This document shows, piece after piece, positions 1 to 10,425 of a DNA stretch of 15,952 bases (positions within the stretch are counted from its first letter, which is position 1; every line of letters begins with the position of its first letter). Under the pieces are notes generated by a model that saw only the letters and a list, made by a program, of their open reading frames with translations, searched no databases and was not told where the DNA came from. The stretch is from Salpingoeca rosetta (Eukaryota > Opisthokonta > Choanoflagellata > Craspedida > Salpingoecidae): positions 888,670 to 904,621 of the forward strand of contig NW_004754920.1 of assembly GCF_000188695.1 (NCBI RefSeq), written 5' to 3'. A program made the position numbers and the translations under genes.

Positions 1-80
1 ACACACGCACACACACACACACACAAGAAGTACACAATACAAGCATCCTCCGTCCCTCCGTCCCTTTACCCATCACACAC

Positions 81-1439
81 CTGCGCCTCGAGGGCTGCGT
101 TGCGCTGTTCGAGACGGTGGCACTTGTCACGAAGGCGGGCGAGTTCGCTCGTGCGCTCCTCCTCTTCCTTCTTCTCTGTGTGGTACTGCTTCTCATACCG
201 CTGCAGCTGCTTCTGCGTCACGGCTGCGGCCTTTGTCGCGTGCAAGAGTTCCTCCTCGGCGCCCACGTACCGCTGCTGCAGGCCGTCTCGCCCAAGCACC
301 GTCATGACGCCGTCAAAGTTGTGCCGGTGCAGCAGGTTGTGGTTCGTGTGCAGGATGGCCAGCCCCGCCTTGAAGAGGAGCGGAATGCCTTCAAGCAAAA
401 ACACGTCAAACAGGCGAAACGCGGCCTCCGTGTGCAGGGAGCTGGTGAACGCCGTGAGGAACCACTGGCTCGCGTACATGGACGGCGCAAGGCCAAGGTC
501 GCCAAAGTGGGCGTGCAGGTCGGGAAAGGTGGCGCGGATGAGCGCGTCAAACTGGTGCAGCCGCAGCGGCAGGTCCGCCATGGAGGGCTTGAACATGCCG
601 CGGAGACGGTAGTCGCGCATGAGGATGATGAAGAGATCAAAGGCCTCTTCCTCGGGCATGTGCATGAGCAGGATGGCCACGATGAAGGCGGAGCCCTGGC
701 AGTAGCCAACCTCCGTGTCGTACAAAGAATATGCCTTCATCACGTTGTACAGCACCTCCTGCCCGTCGCCCTGCTTGTCCTTGAACTTGTGGTGCTTTGG
801 GAACGTGCGCGCCAGGTCCTGCTGAATCAGCTTGTCGTGCGGCGTGTCTTGCGCAATCAGCTCTGCGTAGGATGGGGCGTTATCCGTGTGCAGCCGTGCG
901 GCAGACACCTCGCTCGCCTGCTGCTGTGACCGTGCCAGGTGCTGCCACACCACGCACCGCAAGGCGCCCGGCACACCCTCGTACAGCAGGTCCAGCAGCC
1001 GCCGCTGCTTCTTGCGATACCACGTGTCCCAGTTGGACAGGATCTCCGTCCACAGCATGAAGCGTTCCACCTCCGGATCCGCTGCCTCCTCCTGCTTGCC
1101 GTTCTCTGCTTGCTGCTGCTGGTGGTGCTGTAGTTGTGATGATGACGATGACGTAGATGCCATGCGCTCCTTCACTTTGACGGCTGGATCTGCGGATGCG
1201 CTGCGCCTCATCGCGTGCCTGCGTGGGCCGTTCTGCCCGTGTTGCAGCAACTGTTGCTCTGCAATGTGCTGTTCCTGCAGCGGGCCGCTGTCACTGCCGC
1301 ATCGTCGCTTCGACGCTTCACTTCCAGCAACAGCACTGTCCAGCTGCGGCGAGGTGCGTTCAAACGACACCGCCCGGTTGTCCTTCTCCAGCAGCTGGTT
1401 CTGCCGCTCCAGCATATCAAGCAGCTCTTGCTCGTCCAT
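81..1439 (-). CDS. EVI5: EVI5-like TBC-domain Rab GTPase-activating protein (5' part; continues past left edge)
   Basis: One uninterrupted exon of 453 codons. The start chosen is the ATG at 1439-1437 (MDEQELLDMLERQNQLLEKD), which lines up with the 'LL..LE.QN.LLE.D' segment that precedes the TBC domain in animal EVI5. Residues 25-120 are Ser/Gln-rich linker. The TBC domain spans about 154-370. It keeps the arginine finger in IQQDLART (R211) and the glutamine finger in GYCQGSAF (Q248), so it should be a catalytically competent dual-finger Rab-GAP. The stretches GQEVLYNVMKAYSL, MPEEEAFDLF, FKPSMADL and SMYASQWFLTAF are typical of EVI5/EVI5L. A charged coiled coil begins near residue 395 and is cut at the exon end (Gln453, CAG), where a GTGTGT donor opens an intron running off the left edge in a CA/GT repeat. 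EVI5-family proteins act on Rab11/Rab35-type GTPases in recycling traffic and cytokinesis; the target here is unknown. Confidence 0.88.
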
Positions 1440-1440
1440 T

Positions 1441-1505
1441 GTGTCTGTCTGCGTCTGTGCGTGTCTGTGAGTGTGTGTGTGTGTGTGCGTGTGTGTGTGT
1501 GTGTC

Positions 1506-1565
<60 letters not shown>

Positions 1566-1587
1566 AGAGCAACAGTGTGTGTGTGTG
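1441..1587. repeat. (GT)n microsatellite upstream of the EVI5-like start
   Basis: Nearly pure GT on the plus strand from 1471 to about 1562, with GTCTGT-type interruptions on the left and a short GT tail at 1575-1587. In the sense of the minus-strand gene it is (CA)n directly upstream of the start codon, so it is 5' untranslated sequence or a short intron. The His-Thr and Val-Cys reading frames here are by-products of the repeat. Confidence 0.95.
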
Positions 1588-1589
1588 AC

Positions 1590-1658
1590 CTGTGCGGGGA
1601 CGAGGCAACAGATCAAGCCGCTACCGCCGCCGTCGCCGCGAGCACGTGCGCTCGCCAT
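1590..1658 (-). other. Possible extra 5' coding exon of the EVI5-like gene
   Basis: An ATG at 1658-1656 opens 23 codons (MASARARGDGGG...LVPAQ) ending in CAG at 1590, followed by a GTCACA donor. Acceptors lie in the repeat close to the main exon; the one ending at 1449 would join in phase 0 and add Thr-Asp-Thr before the MDEQ start. The 141-base intron would be almost wholly (CA)n in the sense direction. The alternative is that 1440-1658 is 5' untranslated and translation starts at 1439. Only the frame supports the join. Confidence 0.25.
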
Positions 1659-1759
1659 CCCTCCTGCGGTTTCGGCGTCAGTACTTTAACCACCGCCACC
1701 ACCACGACCCAGCTGTCATCCCACACCACCAGCTGCACCAGGGGCGGCGTGGCCGCAGC

Positions 1760-1954
1760 ATGTCAACAACGTCCTCGTCACCGCGGTCGCACTCGTACAC
1801 GTGCACAAGCTCGACATCCAGCTCACAGCGACACTCTGGCGAGGGCAACGGCGGTGGCGGTGACGGTGGGACTGCAGGCACGCACACCCGCCGTGACCGC
1901 TCTGGATATGCTGAACTGCCCCCGCGCGCGGCGACGCTGGTCGTACAGTGGTAG
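1760..1954 (+). other. Possible 5' coding exon of the plus-strand coiled-coil gene (tentative)
   Basis: Between the GT repeat and the gap, the plus strand has an ATG at 1760 with A at -3. It opens a Ser/Thr-, then Gly-rich frame (MSTTSSSPRSHSYTCTSSTS...) that stops at 1952-1954. Its composition resembles the Ser-, Gly- and Arg-rich N-terminal part of the coiled-coil gene after the gap, so it may be that gene's first exon, with a donor before the stop or inside the gap. No donor can be assigned. A second plus frame also stays open into the gap. The minus-strand frames here look less protein-like. Apart from this I see nothing definite in 1588-1970. Confidence 0.25.
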
Positions 1955-1970
1955 CTCGCCAAGCACATCG

Positions 1971-2851
1971 NNNNNNNNNNNNNNNNNNNNNNNNNNNNNN
2001 NNNNNNNNNNNNNNNNNNNNNNNNNNNNNNNNNNNNNNNNNNNNNNNNNNNNNNNNNNNNNNNNNNNNNNNNNNNNNNNNNNNNNNNNNNNNNNNNNNNN
2101 NNNNNNNNNNNNNNNNNNNNNNNNNNNNNNNNNNNNNNNNNNNNNNNNNNNNNNNNNNNNNNNNNNNNNNNNNNNNNNNNNNNNNNNNNNNNNNNNNNNN
2201 NNNNNNNNNNNNNNNNNNNNNNNNNNNNNNNNNNNNNNNNNNNNNNNNNNNNNNNNNNNNNNNNNNNNNNNNNNNNNNNNNNNNNNNNNNNNNNNNNNNN
2301 NNNNNNNNNNNNNNNNNNNNNNNNNNNNNNNNNNNNNNNNNNNNNNNNNNNNNNNNNNNNNNNNNNNNNNNNNNNNNNNNNNNNNNNNNNNNNNNNNNNN
2401 NNNNNNNNNNNNNNNNNNNNNNNNNNNNNNNNNNNNNNNNNNNNNNNNNNNNNNNNNNNNNNNNNNNNNNNNNNNNNNNNNNNNNNNNNNNNNNNNNNNN
2501 NNNNNNNNNNNNNNNNNNNNNNNNNNNNNNNNNNNNNNNNNNNNNNNNNNNNNNNNNNNNNNNNNNNNNNNNNNNNNNNNNNNNNNNNNNNNNNNNNNNN
2601 NNNNNNNNNNNNNNNNNNNNNNNNNNNNNNNNNNNNNNNNNNNNNNNNNNNNNNNNNNNNNNNNNNNNNNNNNNNNNNNNNNNNNNNNNNNNNNNNNNNN
2701 NNNNNNNNNNNNNNNNNNNNNNNNNNNNNNNNNNNNNNNNNNNNNNNNNNNNNNNNNNNNNNNNNNNNNNNNNNNNNNNNNNNNNNNNNNNNNNNNNNNN
2801 NNNNNNNNNNNNNNNNNNNNNNNNNNNNNNNNNNNNNNNNNNNNNNNNNNN
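1971..2851. other. Assembly gap (881 N)
   Basis: Undetermined bases. The gap lies between the divergent EVI5-like and coiled-coil genes and probably hides the 5' exon(s) and promoter of the latter. Reading frames spanning it are meaningless. Confidence 1.
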
Positions 2852-2988
2852 AATGTTTTGACAAGCGAGGGTGGGTGCCCGATGCAGATTAATCTTCCAT
2901 GAGAAGCCTCTAGATAGGCTACACCAGAGGGTTGTTTGCTACAGACGCGAGCATCTCACGACCTCCAAACAAACAACAGCAGCAACAT

Positions 2989-3090
<102 letters not shown>

Positions 3091-3094
3091 ACAG

Positions 3095-5141
3095 GGCGGA
3101 CCGGGTGCGTGCGAAAGAGCTGCGTCGGCAGGCCAAGCACCAACACCACCACTTTTATGTTGACGGCAACAACAACGACAACCGCGTCCTCGACCTCTCC
3201 TCCTCCTCCTCCTCGTCAGAAGGGGGTGGACAGGCGCCATCGCCTGATGCTGGGCGCGGCAGCGGTGGTCGAAGCAAGCGCAGTGGCAAGCGGGACAAAC
3301 ACGTGCACTTCCACTACAAGCCAGACTCCGAGGCAGAGCAAGGGCGCCGTGGTGGTCGCCGTGCTGGTGGTCGTGGGCGAGATAAGGGTGCAGGCCAAGG
3401 AAGATACGGTGACACGCGCTATGCACGCGGCATGCATGGTGACGTGTTTGACGAGAACGCCTATGACGATGACGGCGATGGCTTTGGAAACGACAACACC
3501 GCTGATCAGGGCCGTACGACCGATTACGAGAGGCGATTTCAGCGCGCGCCTTACAACGAAGCACGCGGCAAGTACGGAGCGTCGTCGGCTTCGACTCATC
3601 CCACCGCAGCACGTGCTGGTAGCGGTGGCGGTCGCGCTGGTCGTGGTGATGATGCTGGCCGGACAATGATGGAGCAGGTTGACGACTTTGAGGACGCAAA
3701 CAGGTGCGCACACGCATGTGTGTGTGTGTGCATGTGATGGGTTTACCTTGCGTCACTGCGGCTGCTTCCATTGCTCTATTTTGCTGTTTCGCTTTCATGT
3801 TTTGCGTTTGTGTGTTCCGTGTTGGTCACAGACACAACCTGCTAATCTTGGCGCTAACCCGCCCAATCCATTCAATCCCTCGACGTGCCAACCACACCAG
3901 AGCACTGCGCCGCCTGTTGTCGCCGTCAACAGCACCGCGTGACCCCGTGGTTGCGCGCGAACGTGATATCATCTTCAAGAAGCTTGATTTGATGGAGCGC
4001 GCCAACAAGCGCCTTCAAGAGAAGGTGCGGCGTGTTGGCAGTGCACCTGGTGTGCACACGTGTCTGTGTATGTCTGTTGGTGTGAAAAGTGTGGTGTATT
4101 TGCGTGTTTGGGTGCATGTGAAAGTGTGCTTGTGGCTGCGAACGTGAGAGTTGTGCGCGCGTGCGTGTGTGTGCGAGAGCAAGCAAGGTTGTGCCAAGTG
4201 CGTTATGTTGTGGTGTCGTTTGTATTTGTATCACGTAGAGCTCACGCCACCCCGCACATGAATGTCAACACGCATGCACACACTTCAATCAAACCTTCAT
4301 TGCTTTAGCTGCAGCGACGGGAAGCTGAGAAGGCCGCGCTGGAAAACCAAGTCGAGCACACGTCCGAGCTGCAACGCGCATTTGAGGACATCAAGACGTC
4401 GCTCAGGGTCAGTCTTTGCACACGTTGCATGAGAATGTGCGTGCATGTATCTGTGAGTTCGTGCATGTGTGTGGGTGTGTACGTGCTGCATGTGACACAC
4501 ACACACACATACAAAGCACGCACACATGCACACATGCACACACACACATAACACAACACACACATACACATACACACATGCACACACGCGTTCAAACATG
4601 AGATGCCCACCATAACGTTGCTTAACGCGTGCTTTCTTCATTTCATGCGACAGGAATCCAAAGCAAAGGCCGACAAGAAGCTGAAGGAGAAATCGCGCGA
4701 ATGTCTGCGGCTTGAAGAGGAACTGGCGCGCGTGCGTGCAACGCAGTCCTATTCCTCCAATGCGGTAAATTCAACGACGCACACGCGTGGGTGTTGCGCG
4801 CGTGCGTGCGCGTGTTGTGACTGCTACTGCTGCTGCTGGGTGTGTGTTCTGAGGCTCCGCAAGCATCAACCCGTGCGTGTATTCGCACATACAACCACAC
4901 AACTACAAAGCGTGGATTGACGCGTGACCGTGCTTGCGTGCAACTGTTTGCGGTTTAGATGCGGGATTTCCAGCAAGCGGTGAGCGACTTGGAAGCACGC
5001 GCGGCGGGCGAAAAGGCCGCGATGAAGCGTGCACACAAGGAGACGAAAAAACGGTACGTTGAATGTTTGGCACTGGTCACGGTGACCGAAACAATATCAG
5101 TGATTGTTGTTGTTAATCTGTCATCACCCTCAACACACACC

Positions 5142-5213
<72 letters not shown>

Positions 5214-5939
5214 CACTCTCTCACGCACTTACTTTGTTTGTGCGCAGGCTGCGGCAGTGTGAGTCTGTCCTGCAGCAAGTTCGGCAGGACTTGGACGTTG
5301 CACAGAACAACTTTGAGCTGGTAAGCAAGGCTGTGTTGACTCAGGAAAGGAGATAACACCCTGTGTGTGTGTGTGTGTATGTTCGCGCGCGAGGGTTATC
5401 CTCACACACATGGTTTTGTTGGTTCGCCACGATGACATATGTTGATGTCGTGTGCTGACACTGCAATCTCCCTCACCCATGACATGCCCACCATGCACAC
5501 ACGCGCGCGTGCACGCACACATATGGTCGTGTAGGCGGTGCGTGATCGTGACGCAGAAGCGCAGAGGCGACAGCAGCTGGAGGAGAAGCTGGATGAGGGC
5601 GAGCGCGAACGCGACTCGCTGACACAGCAGCTTCATGCACGCGTAAGTGTTGCTCAACCTGATCATCCATTGCTGTTCGCAACACCACAACATACAAGGG
5701 CGCGACTCATTCAGAAACACACAAGTGTAATCACAAACACAAGCACAAACACAACTGCAATGTAACCACGCGCGACAGTCACACTCTCACACATACACGC
5801 AAGCCATAACCACAACTAAAAGTCGCGCGTGCAAAATTGCTTGCTCACACACACACACACACGCACTCCCTCACACTCCCACACACACACTCCCACACAC
5901 ACACACACACACACACTCCCACACACACACACACACACT

Positions 5940-5990
<51 letters not shown>

Positions 5991-7684
5991 ACTCACACAC
6001 TCACACACTCACACATTCTCTGTGCACATGTCAGGGTGCGGACCTGAGCGCGTTGGAGGATCGCTTGAACACAACAACAGCGGCAACAGAGGAGACAGTG
6101 GCCGATCTGAACCACAAACTCGACGCTGCACGCACGCAGATTGCGACACTCAAGAGCAAACTTGCAACTGCAGAAGAGCTGGCAGAGACGCGACGAAAGT
6201 GAGTGCATCGTGTTCACAAACAGTGATAATTGGTTGCGAGGTGTTGGACTGGCATGAGCTTCACGCAGAGCAGAGCAACGAGGTGCACGTTTGCCTTCTT
6301 GCGAAAGTCATGGTACAACTCGACATTGCATGCCTGTTACTCATTCTTGTATGGTGCGTCGTGTGCAGCATGCTGTCAGAGCAAGGCGACATCAAGGACT
6401 CAGCACTCAGGCGCGCAAACGAAATGATCGATAACATCAGAGATCAGGTGATTGAAAGCAGGCATGAAAGTACAAGCGATTGTGTTGTCATGTGTGTCTG
6501 TGAAGGTGCTGTTGCTTTGAGCTTGGGTTGCCTGCATTGTTCATCCTTGTCTGCTGATGCATTGTGTTTGTATCCCCACTCTCTGACCCATGCACTCACA
6601 AACACACGCACTCACGCACGCATTCATGCACACTTCCCTTCCTCCCTCTTCCTACACGGCCTGGCCAGCTGGCCGCAACGCAAGAAAGCGAGCAGAAAAC
6701 AAAGGAAGAATTGCGTGACACCACGCATCAGCGCGACGCCCTGGTGCGTGCCCTGCACCTGTCGCCTGGTGTCGTTGTGTTGTTCGAATTCATCTCGGCT
6801 GATGTTTGCCATGAGACGCTACGAATGATTTTCACTCCGCCTTGCCACCGAAGCATCTGACCGCCTGCACTGCCAACTCTTCACCCTCCACTAGCCACAT
6901 ATGTATCGTCCGCCCTCACCCCCAAATTACTCCCTGCCATTGTCCATCTTCTCTTCAGCGCCGGGATCTCGAAACGACCCAGCAGCGCATCGAATCTTTG
7001 CAGGAGACGTCAGAGAATCAGCGAAAGCAAATCTCCTCTCTCGAGGGCACAACACAGCGCCTGGAACTGCAGGTATGAGCGTACACACCACACACGACAC
7101 ACACACACACGCACGCACGTACATTCATATGTGTTTGCCCTTGGCTCGTGCCACTGTGAACCATCACTGCCTTGCCCAACCAACACTGTTATCGCTTTCG
7201 TTGATCAACTTGATGTCCTGGCGTTGTCGTTATGCAATGTTGTGGTGCACCAGGTTGAGTCGCTGGAGAGAGACGTGAGCGAAGCACGTGAGCGGGCGAC
7301 ATCGCTTGAGCGCGATCTCAACACCGCCCGCAGCGAACACCTCAGGACAACAGGACAACAGACCGAGGAGGTGTGCTGTCGTTTTTGCATGTCTTGTGTA
7401 TGGAGAAATTGGCATGTTGTGAATGTGTGTGTGTGTGTGTGTCGGTGCGTGAATGTGTGGAAACAGTGTGTGCGACGCGTTGTTGTGTTTGTATGCATGT
7501 CCACAACAAGACAGGTGTGCCAGTACAATATTGCCCTTGCGCTTGGCATTCACCCCATTATTCGCTGTTTCTGCAACTTAAATTGCATCAGGCACGACAG
7601 CAACAGCAGCGCTTGAATGAGCGCATTGCTGCCCTCGAGGCCGAGCTTAAGGCCACGAAGGACGGTGCGTTGTGGGGAAGAGAG

Positions 7685-7753
<69 letters not shown>

Positions 7754-8269
7754 TGAGTGCGTGCATCATGACAGCAAGAAAGGAGCTTCTCTCTGGCGGT
7801 GTATCTTGTCTGTCACACTAACGTTTGTACCTTGCACCTCTTTCGACCATTGCATCTGTGTGCGTGTATGTGTGTGTATATGTGTATGTATATGTATATT
7901 TACGCTCAGCGCTCCAAGCGACTGAACAGGCCAAGTTGGATGCGCAGCGCAAGGCTGCTGCCGAGTCTCTTGCGCTGCGCGAAAAGCTCGACTACGCCAA
8001 CACAGAGAAGCGAACGTAAGCCACGCGTGCGTTTTGGGGGAGGAGGAAGGGGACAGGGGCGCTTGCATGAATTGTTTTTTATTTTATTTTATTTTGCTGG
8101 CTCGTGATGCTGGTGGCGCCTGTGTCATTCACTTGCTCACGCCCACTCCCCCCGTCATAATGAATTCGCTTTGTGACGTGACAGGCTGAAGAACTATGTT
8201 GCATATGTCAAGTCGACGTTCAACTCTGTGTTCAAGGATGCTGAGGGGGAGCCTGGCGAATGCGATTGA
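3095..8269 (+). CDS. Long coiled-coil protein, 15 visible exons, 5' end missing
   Basis: Exons: 3095-3703, 3832-4024, 4309-4407, 4654-4764, 4959-5053, 5248-5320, 5535-5642, 6035-6198, 6369-6447, 6669-6743, 6959-7072, 7254-7370, 7592-7664, 7910-8015, 8185-8269 (TGA). Every intron is GT..AG and every junction keeps frame, giving about 700 visible residues. The first 200 are low complexity: a Ser run, an RGG/GR-rich basic stretch ([16 protein letters not shown]), then acidic [15 protein letters not shown]. From [19 protein letters not shown] onward the protein is almost continuous heptad coiled coil, with small breaks at exon edges, ending in a non-heptad tail ([18 protein letters not shown]...ECD). 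I do not recognise the family. A cytoskeletal, centrosomal or ciliary scaffold role is only a guess from the architecture. No in-frame start is visible upstream of 3095, so the N-terminus lies in or before the gap. The exon 2 acceptor (3832) was chosen because a later AG (3932) breaks the frame. Confidence 0.85.
4489..4588. repeat. Degenerate CA-rich repeat in coiled-coil intron 3
   Basis: Interrupted ACACAC/CATACA/CATGCA sequence inside the intron 4408-4653. Its left flank is GT-rich (GTGCATGTGTGTGGGTGTGT), so this intron RNA could fold back on itself. Confidence 0.75.
5145..5210. repeat. (AG)33 microsatellite in coiled-coil intron 5
   Basis: A perfect AG dinucleotide tract of 66 bases in the intron 5054-5247. 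It presents 33 AG dinucleotides upstream of the true acceptor (5246-5247). A CTTAC at 5228-5232, downstream of the tract, is a plausible branch site. It is the only long AG tract in the window. Confidence 0.97.
5845..6014. repeat. CA-rich compound repeat with CTCC spacers in coiled-coil intron 7
   Basis: Blocks of (CA)n separated by CTCC at varying intervals, giving way to CACACT units at the right end. It fills the 3' half of the intron 5643-6034 and ends about 20 bases before the acceptor. Confidence 0.93.
7686..7752. repeat. (GT)n microsatellite in coiled-coil intron 13
   Basis: A pure GT tract of about 67 bases, starting 20 bases after the donor at 7665. It has the opposite orientation to the CA blocks at 2992-3083 and 5845-6014 in the same transcript. 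Confidence 0.95.
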
Positions 8270-8586
8270 CTGTGAAATGAAATGAGTGGTTCACGTCACT
8301 CTGATGTTGCAATGCATCAGCAATGTCTAACCACTGTCGTTTCACGAACACAACTATGCCCGCATGCACTCTTTGTGCACTCTGTGTTTTGTTTTACAAT
8401 GTTTGTGCTCAAACTATCTGCCCCTTCTTCTGAACAGCATCCACCATCTGCCATTGTCTGTGTGTCCTCGCTGCTGTACATAGACACACGATTTTCTGTC
8501 ATCACATTCGTGTTCCCCGCTGCTTTCATTTCCCTCGACACCTGGCTTTTTTTTTTTTTTGCTTTGTTCTGCTGAGTACAAACTGC

Positions 8587-8592
8587 TTTATT
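8587..8592 (-). promoter_or_regulatory. Candidate AATAAA polyadenylation signal of the monooxygenase gene
   Basis: Plus-strand TTTATT reads AATAAA on the minus strand, about 155 bases after the monooxygenase stop codon. It is the only canonical hexamer I found in this intergenic region in the right orientation. If used, the (GTT)n tract lies within the 3' untranslated region. Confidence 0.55.
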
Positions 8593-8641
8593 GCACACAC
8601 ACGCACACAAACGATCTGGCAGTACAAGCGAGCGCCTAAGC

Positions 8642-8642
<1 letters not shown>

Positions 8643-8740
<98 letters not shown>
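8643..8740. repeat. (CAA)n trinucleotide microsatellite (about 33 units)
   Basis: An uninterrupted CAA tract of 98 bases, ending 7 bases from the monooxygenase stop codon on the other strand, so it is (GTT)n in that mRNA's 3' untranslated region. The poly-Thr, poly-Val and poly-Leu frames across it are not genes. Confidence 0.97.
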
Positions 8741-8746
8741 CTTGCG

Positions 8747-8848
8747 TTACACGTACTTCTTCGCAACAATGTCTTTCACGATATGTGCAGACTCCCGGTT
8801 GATTTCAGCTGCAGATGTGAGCGCCCACACACACACACACACACGCAC

Positions 8849-8909
<61 letters not shown>

Positions 8910-9235
8910 TATGCACATGCACGCGCACAATTTACATGTGAGTGCACGATTCGAGGCACACAACGCAGTGTAACTAACCCAAGCAATGCGAACCAAATCA
9001 CCTCATTTGTTTGCTTGTAAGCAATACGGCACGACCTACCGAGCCTGCCCATGTAGTCGTTGAAGCCGAGCATGTACAACCGCTTCTGATGTGGAACCTC
9101 CTGCACACGAGACAGTGCCCGTCGCAGGTGTGAATGAGCATTGGTGGCGTTCTGCCAGGGAATGATCTGTGCTTGCACATGCGTGTCTGTATGTGCACGA
9201 TGTGCAGTGCAAACCTGAAGCCGTTGGCACACGCA

Positions 9236-9284
<49 letters not shown>

Positions 9285-9528
9285 GCACACACACACACAC
9301 GCACATGTCACAGCACCTGGCCACTGGAGACGACGTTGTGTTCGTTTGGCAGCTGCGCCACGACATCTGACGGAAGGAACCTGGAATACGGGCCCGTGTT
9401 GTGCTTGAAACCGGTTGCCAGCAGGATGTGGTCAAATGTCCCTGTGCTGCCGTCCGCGAAGTGCACCTGTCGCGAGGTTGCAGCAGATGTGAGAGGAGGC
9501 TGCGCGCGTGTGTGCATTGTGCATTGGC

Positions 9529-9593
<65 letters not shown>

Positions 9594-10087
9594 CACATGT
9601 GCACACATCAAGGACTCAAATAACAAGCACCTACAACACTGCAAAACAGGCACATGGTCACAAACGCGGCAAGACCGCACCGTGTTTCCGTCAATGTGGT
9701 CAATCTCGTGTTTGATGACAGCAATTTCGCCCTTCTTGATCAGCGCCATCGTACCAATGTCTTGCACAGGCGCCCTGCACGAACACACGGTGTGAATGGA
9801 GTGGCATGGCAGGGAGGTGTGTGAAACTGTGTGAAACTGTGTGAAACTGTGGAGATGAGCTTGACCCGTTGAGTGCACGTGCTGGCATGTTCAACAGCGC
9901 GTCAACACCGCACCAAGCGAAGCAGTCAACACGATGCAGGCGCGGTGGGCACGCACTTGTGGTGAACGACAATGTCGGTCACGAAACCGGTCTTCTTCAG
10001 GGAGATGTTGTACTGCATTCGTTGTGTTGGGTAAACAAGAGAAAGAGCGCGCCACAAACACATGAGCCAAGCTGCCCGCATCATCAT

Positions 10088-10158
<71 letters not shown>

Positions 10159-10360
10159 CACACGCACACACACAACACACAACACACAACATACAACACA
10201 TACCGGCGTGAGGTCGCCCCAGACGAGGCTGTAGATGAGGTCGCGGCCGCTGTCGTGCACCCACGGTGGCAGCGGACGCATCACGTCGTACATGTGTCCA
10301 AACACGCGCGTCAACGAGCGCGGCAGCATGTGGATGGGTGACCGCACCAGCACCTGTGTG

Positions 10361-10425
<65 letters not shown>

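Larger units (their letters stand above)
8270..8746. other. Convergent intergenic region between the coiled-coil and monooxygenase genes
   Basis: 477 bases between the TGA of the plus-strand gene and the TAA of the minus-strand gene. It holds the 3' untranslated regions of both, a T run at 8549-8560, a minus-strand AATAAA and the (CAA)n tract. I see no plus-strand AATAAA for the coiled-coil gene and no convincing reading frame apart from repeat artefacts. Confidence 0.85.

Noticed and set aside
117..929. 270-residue plus-strand frame opposite the EVI5-like exon
   Set aside because: It is the antisense shadow of a clear TBC domain, with Leu/Val/Arg-rich composition and no recognisable motif.
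66..1658. Full 530-residue minus-strand frame beginning with a poly His-Thr stretch
   Set aside because: The first 73 codons include the CA repeat, and the last four (before TAA at 68-66) lie past a good donor at 80. Only 81-1439 is supported as coding.
1215..2892. Long frames running through the N gap on both strands
   Set aside because: They stay open only because unknown bases contain no stop codons.
5845..6014. CRISPR-like look of CA blocks with CTCC spacers
   Set aside because: The blocks vary in length, there are no unique spacers, and the sequence sits inside a eukaryotic intron.
8526..8769. Poly-Leu, poly-Val and poly-Thr frames at the (CAA)n tract
   Set aside because: Trinucleotide repeat without codon context; it lies in a 3' untranslated region.
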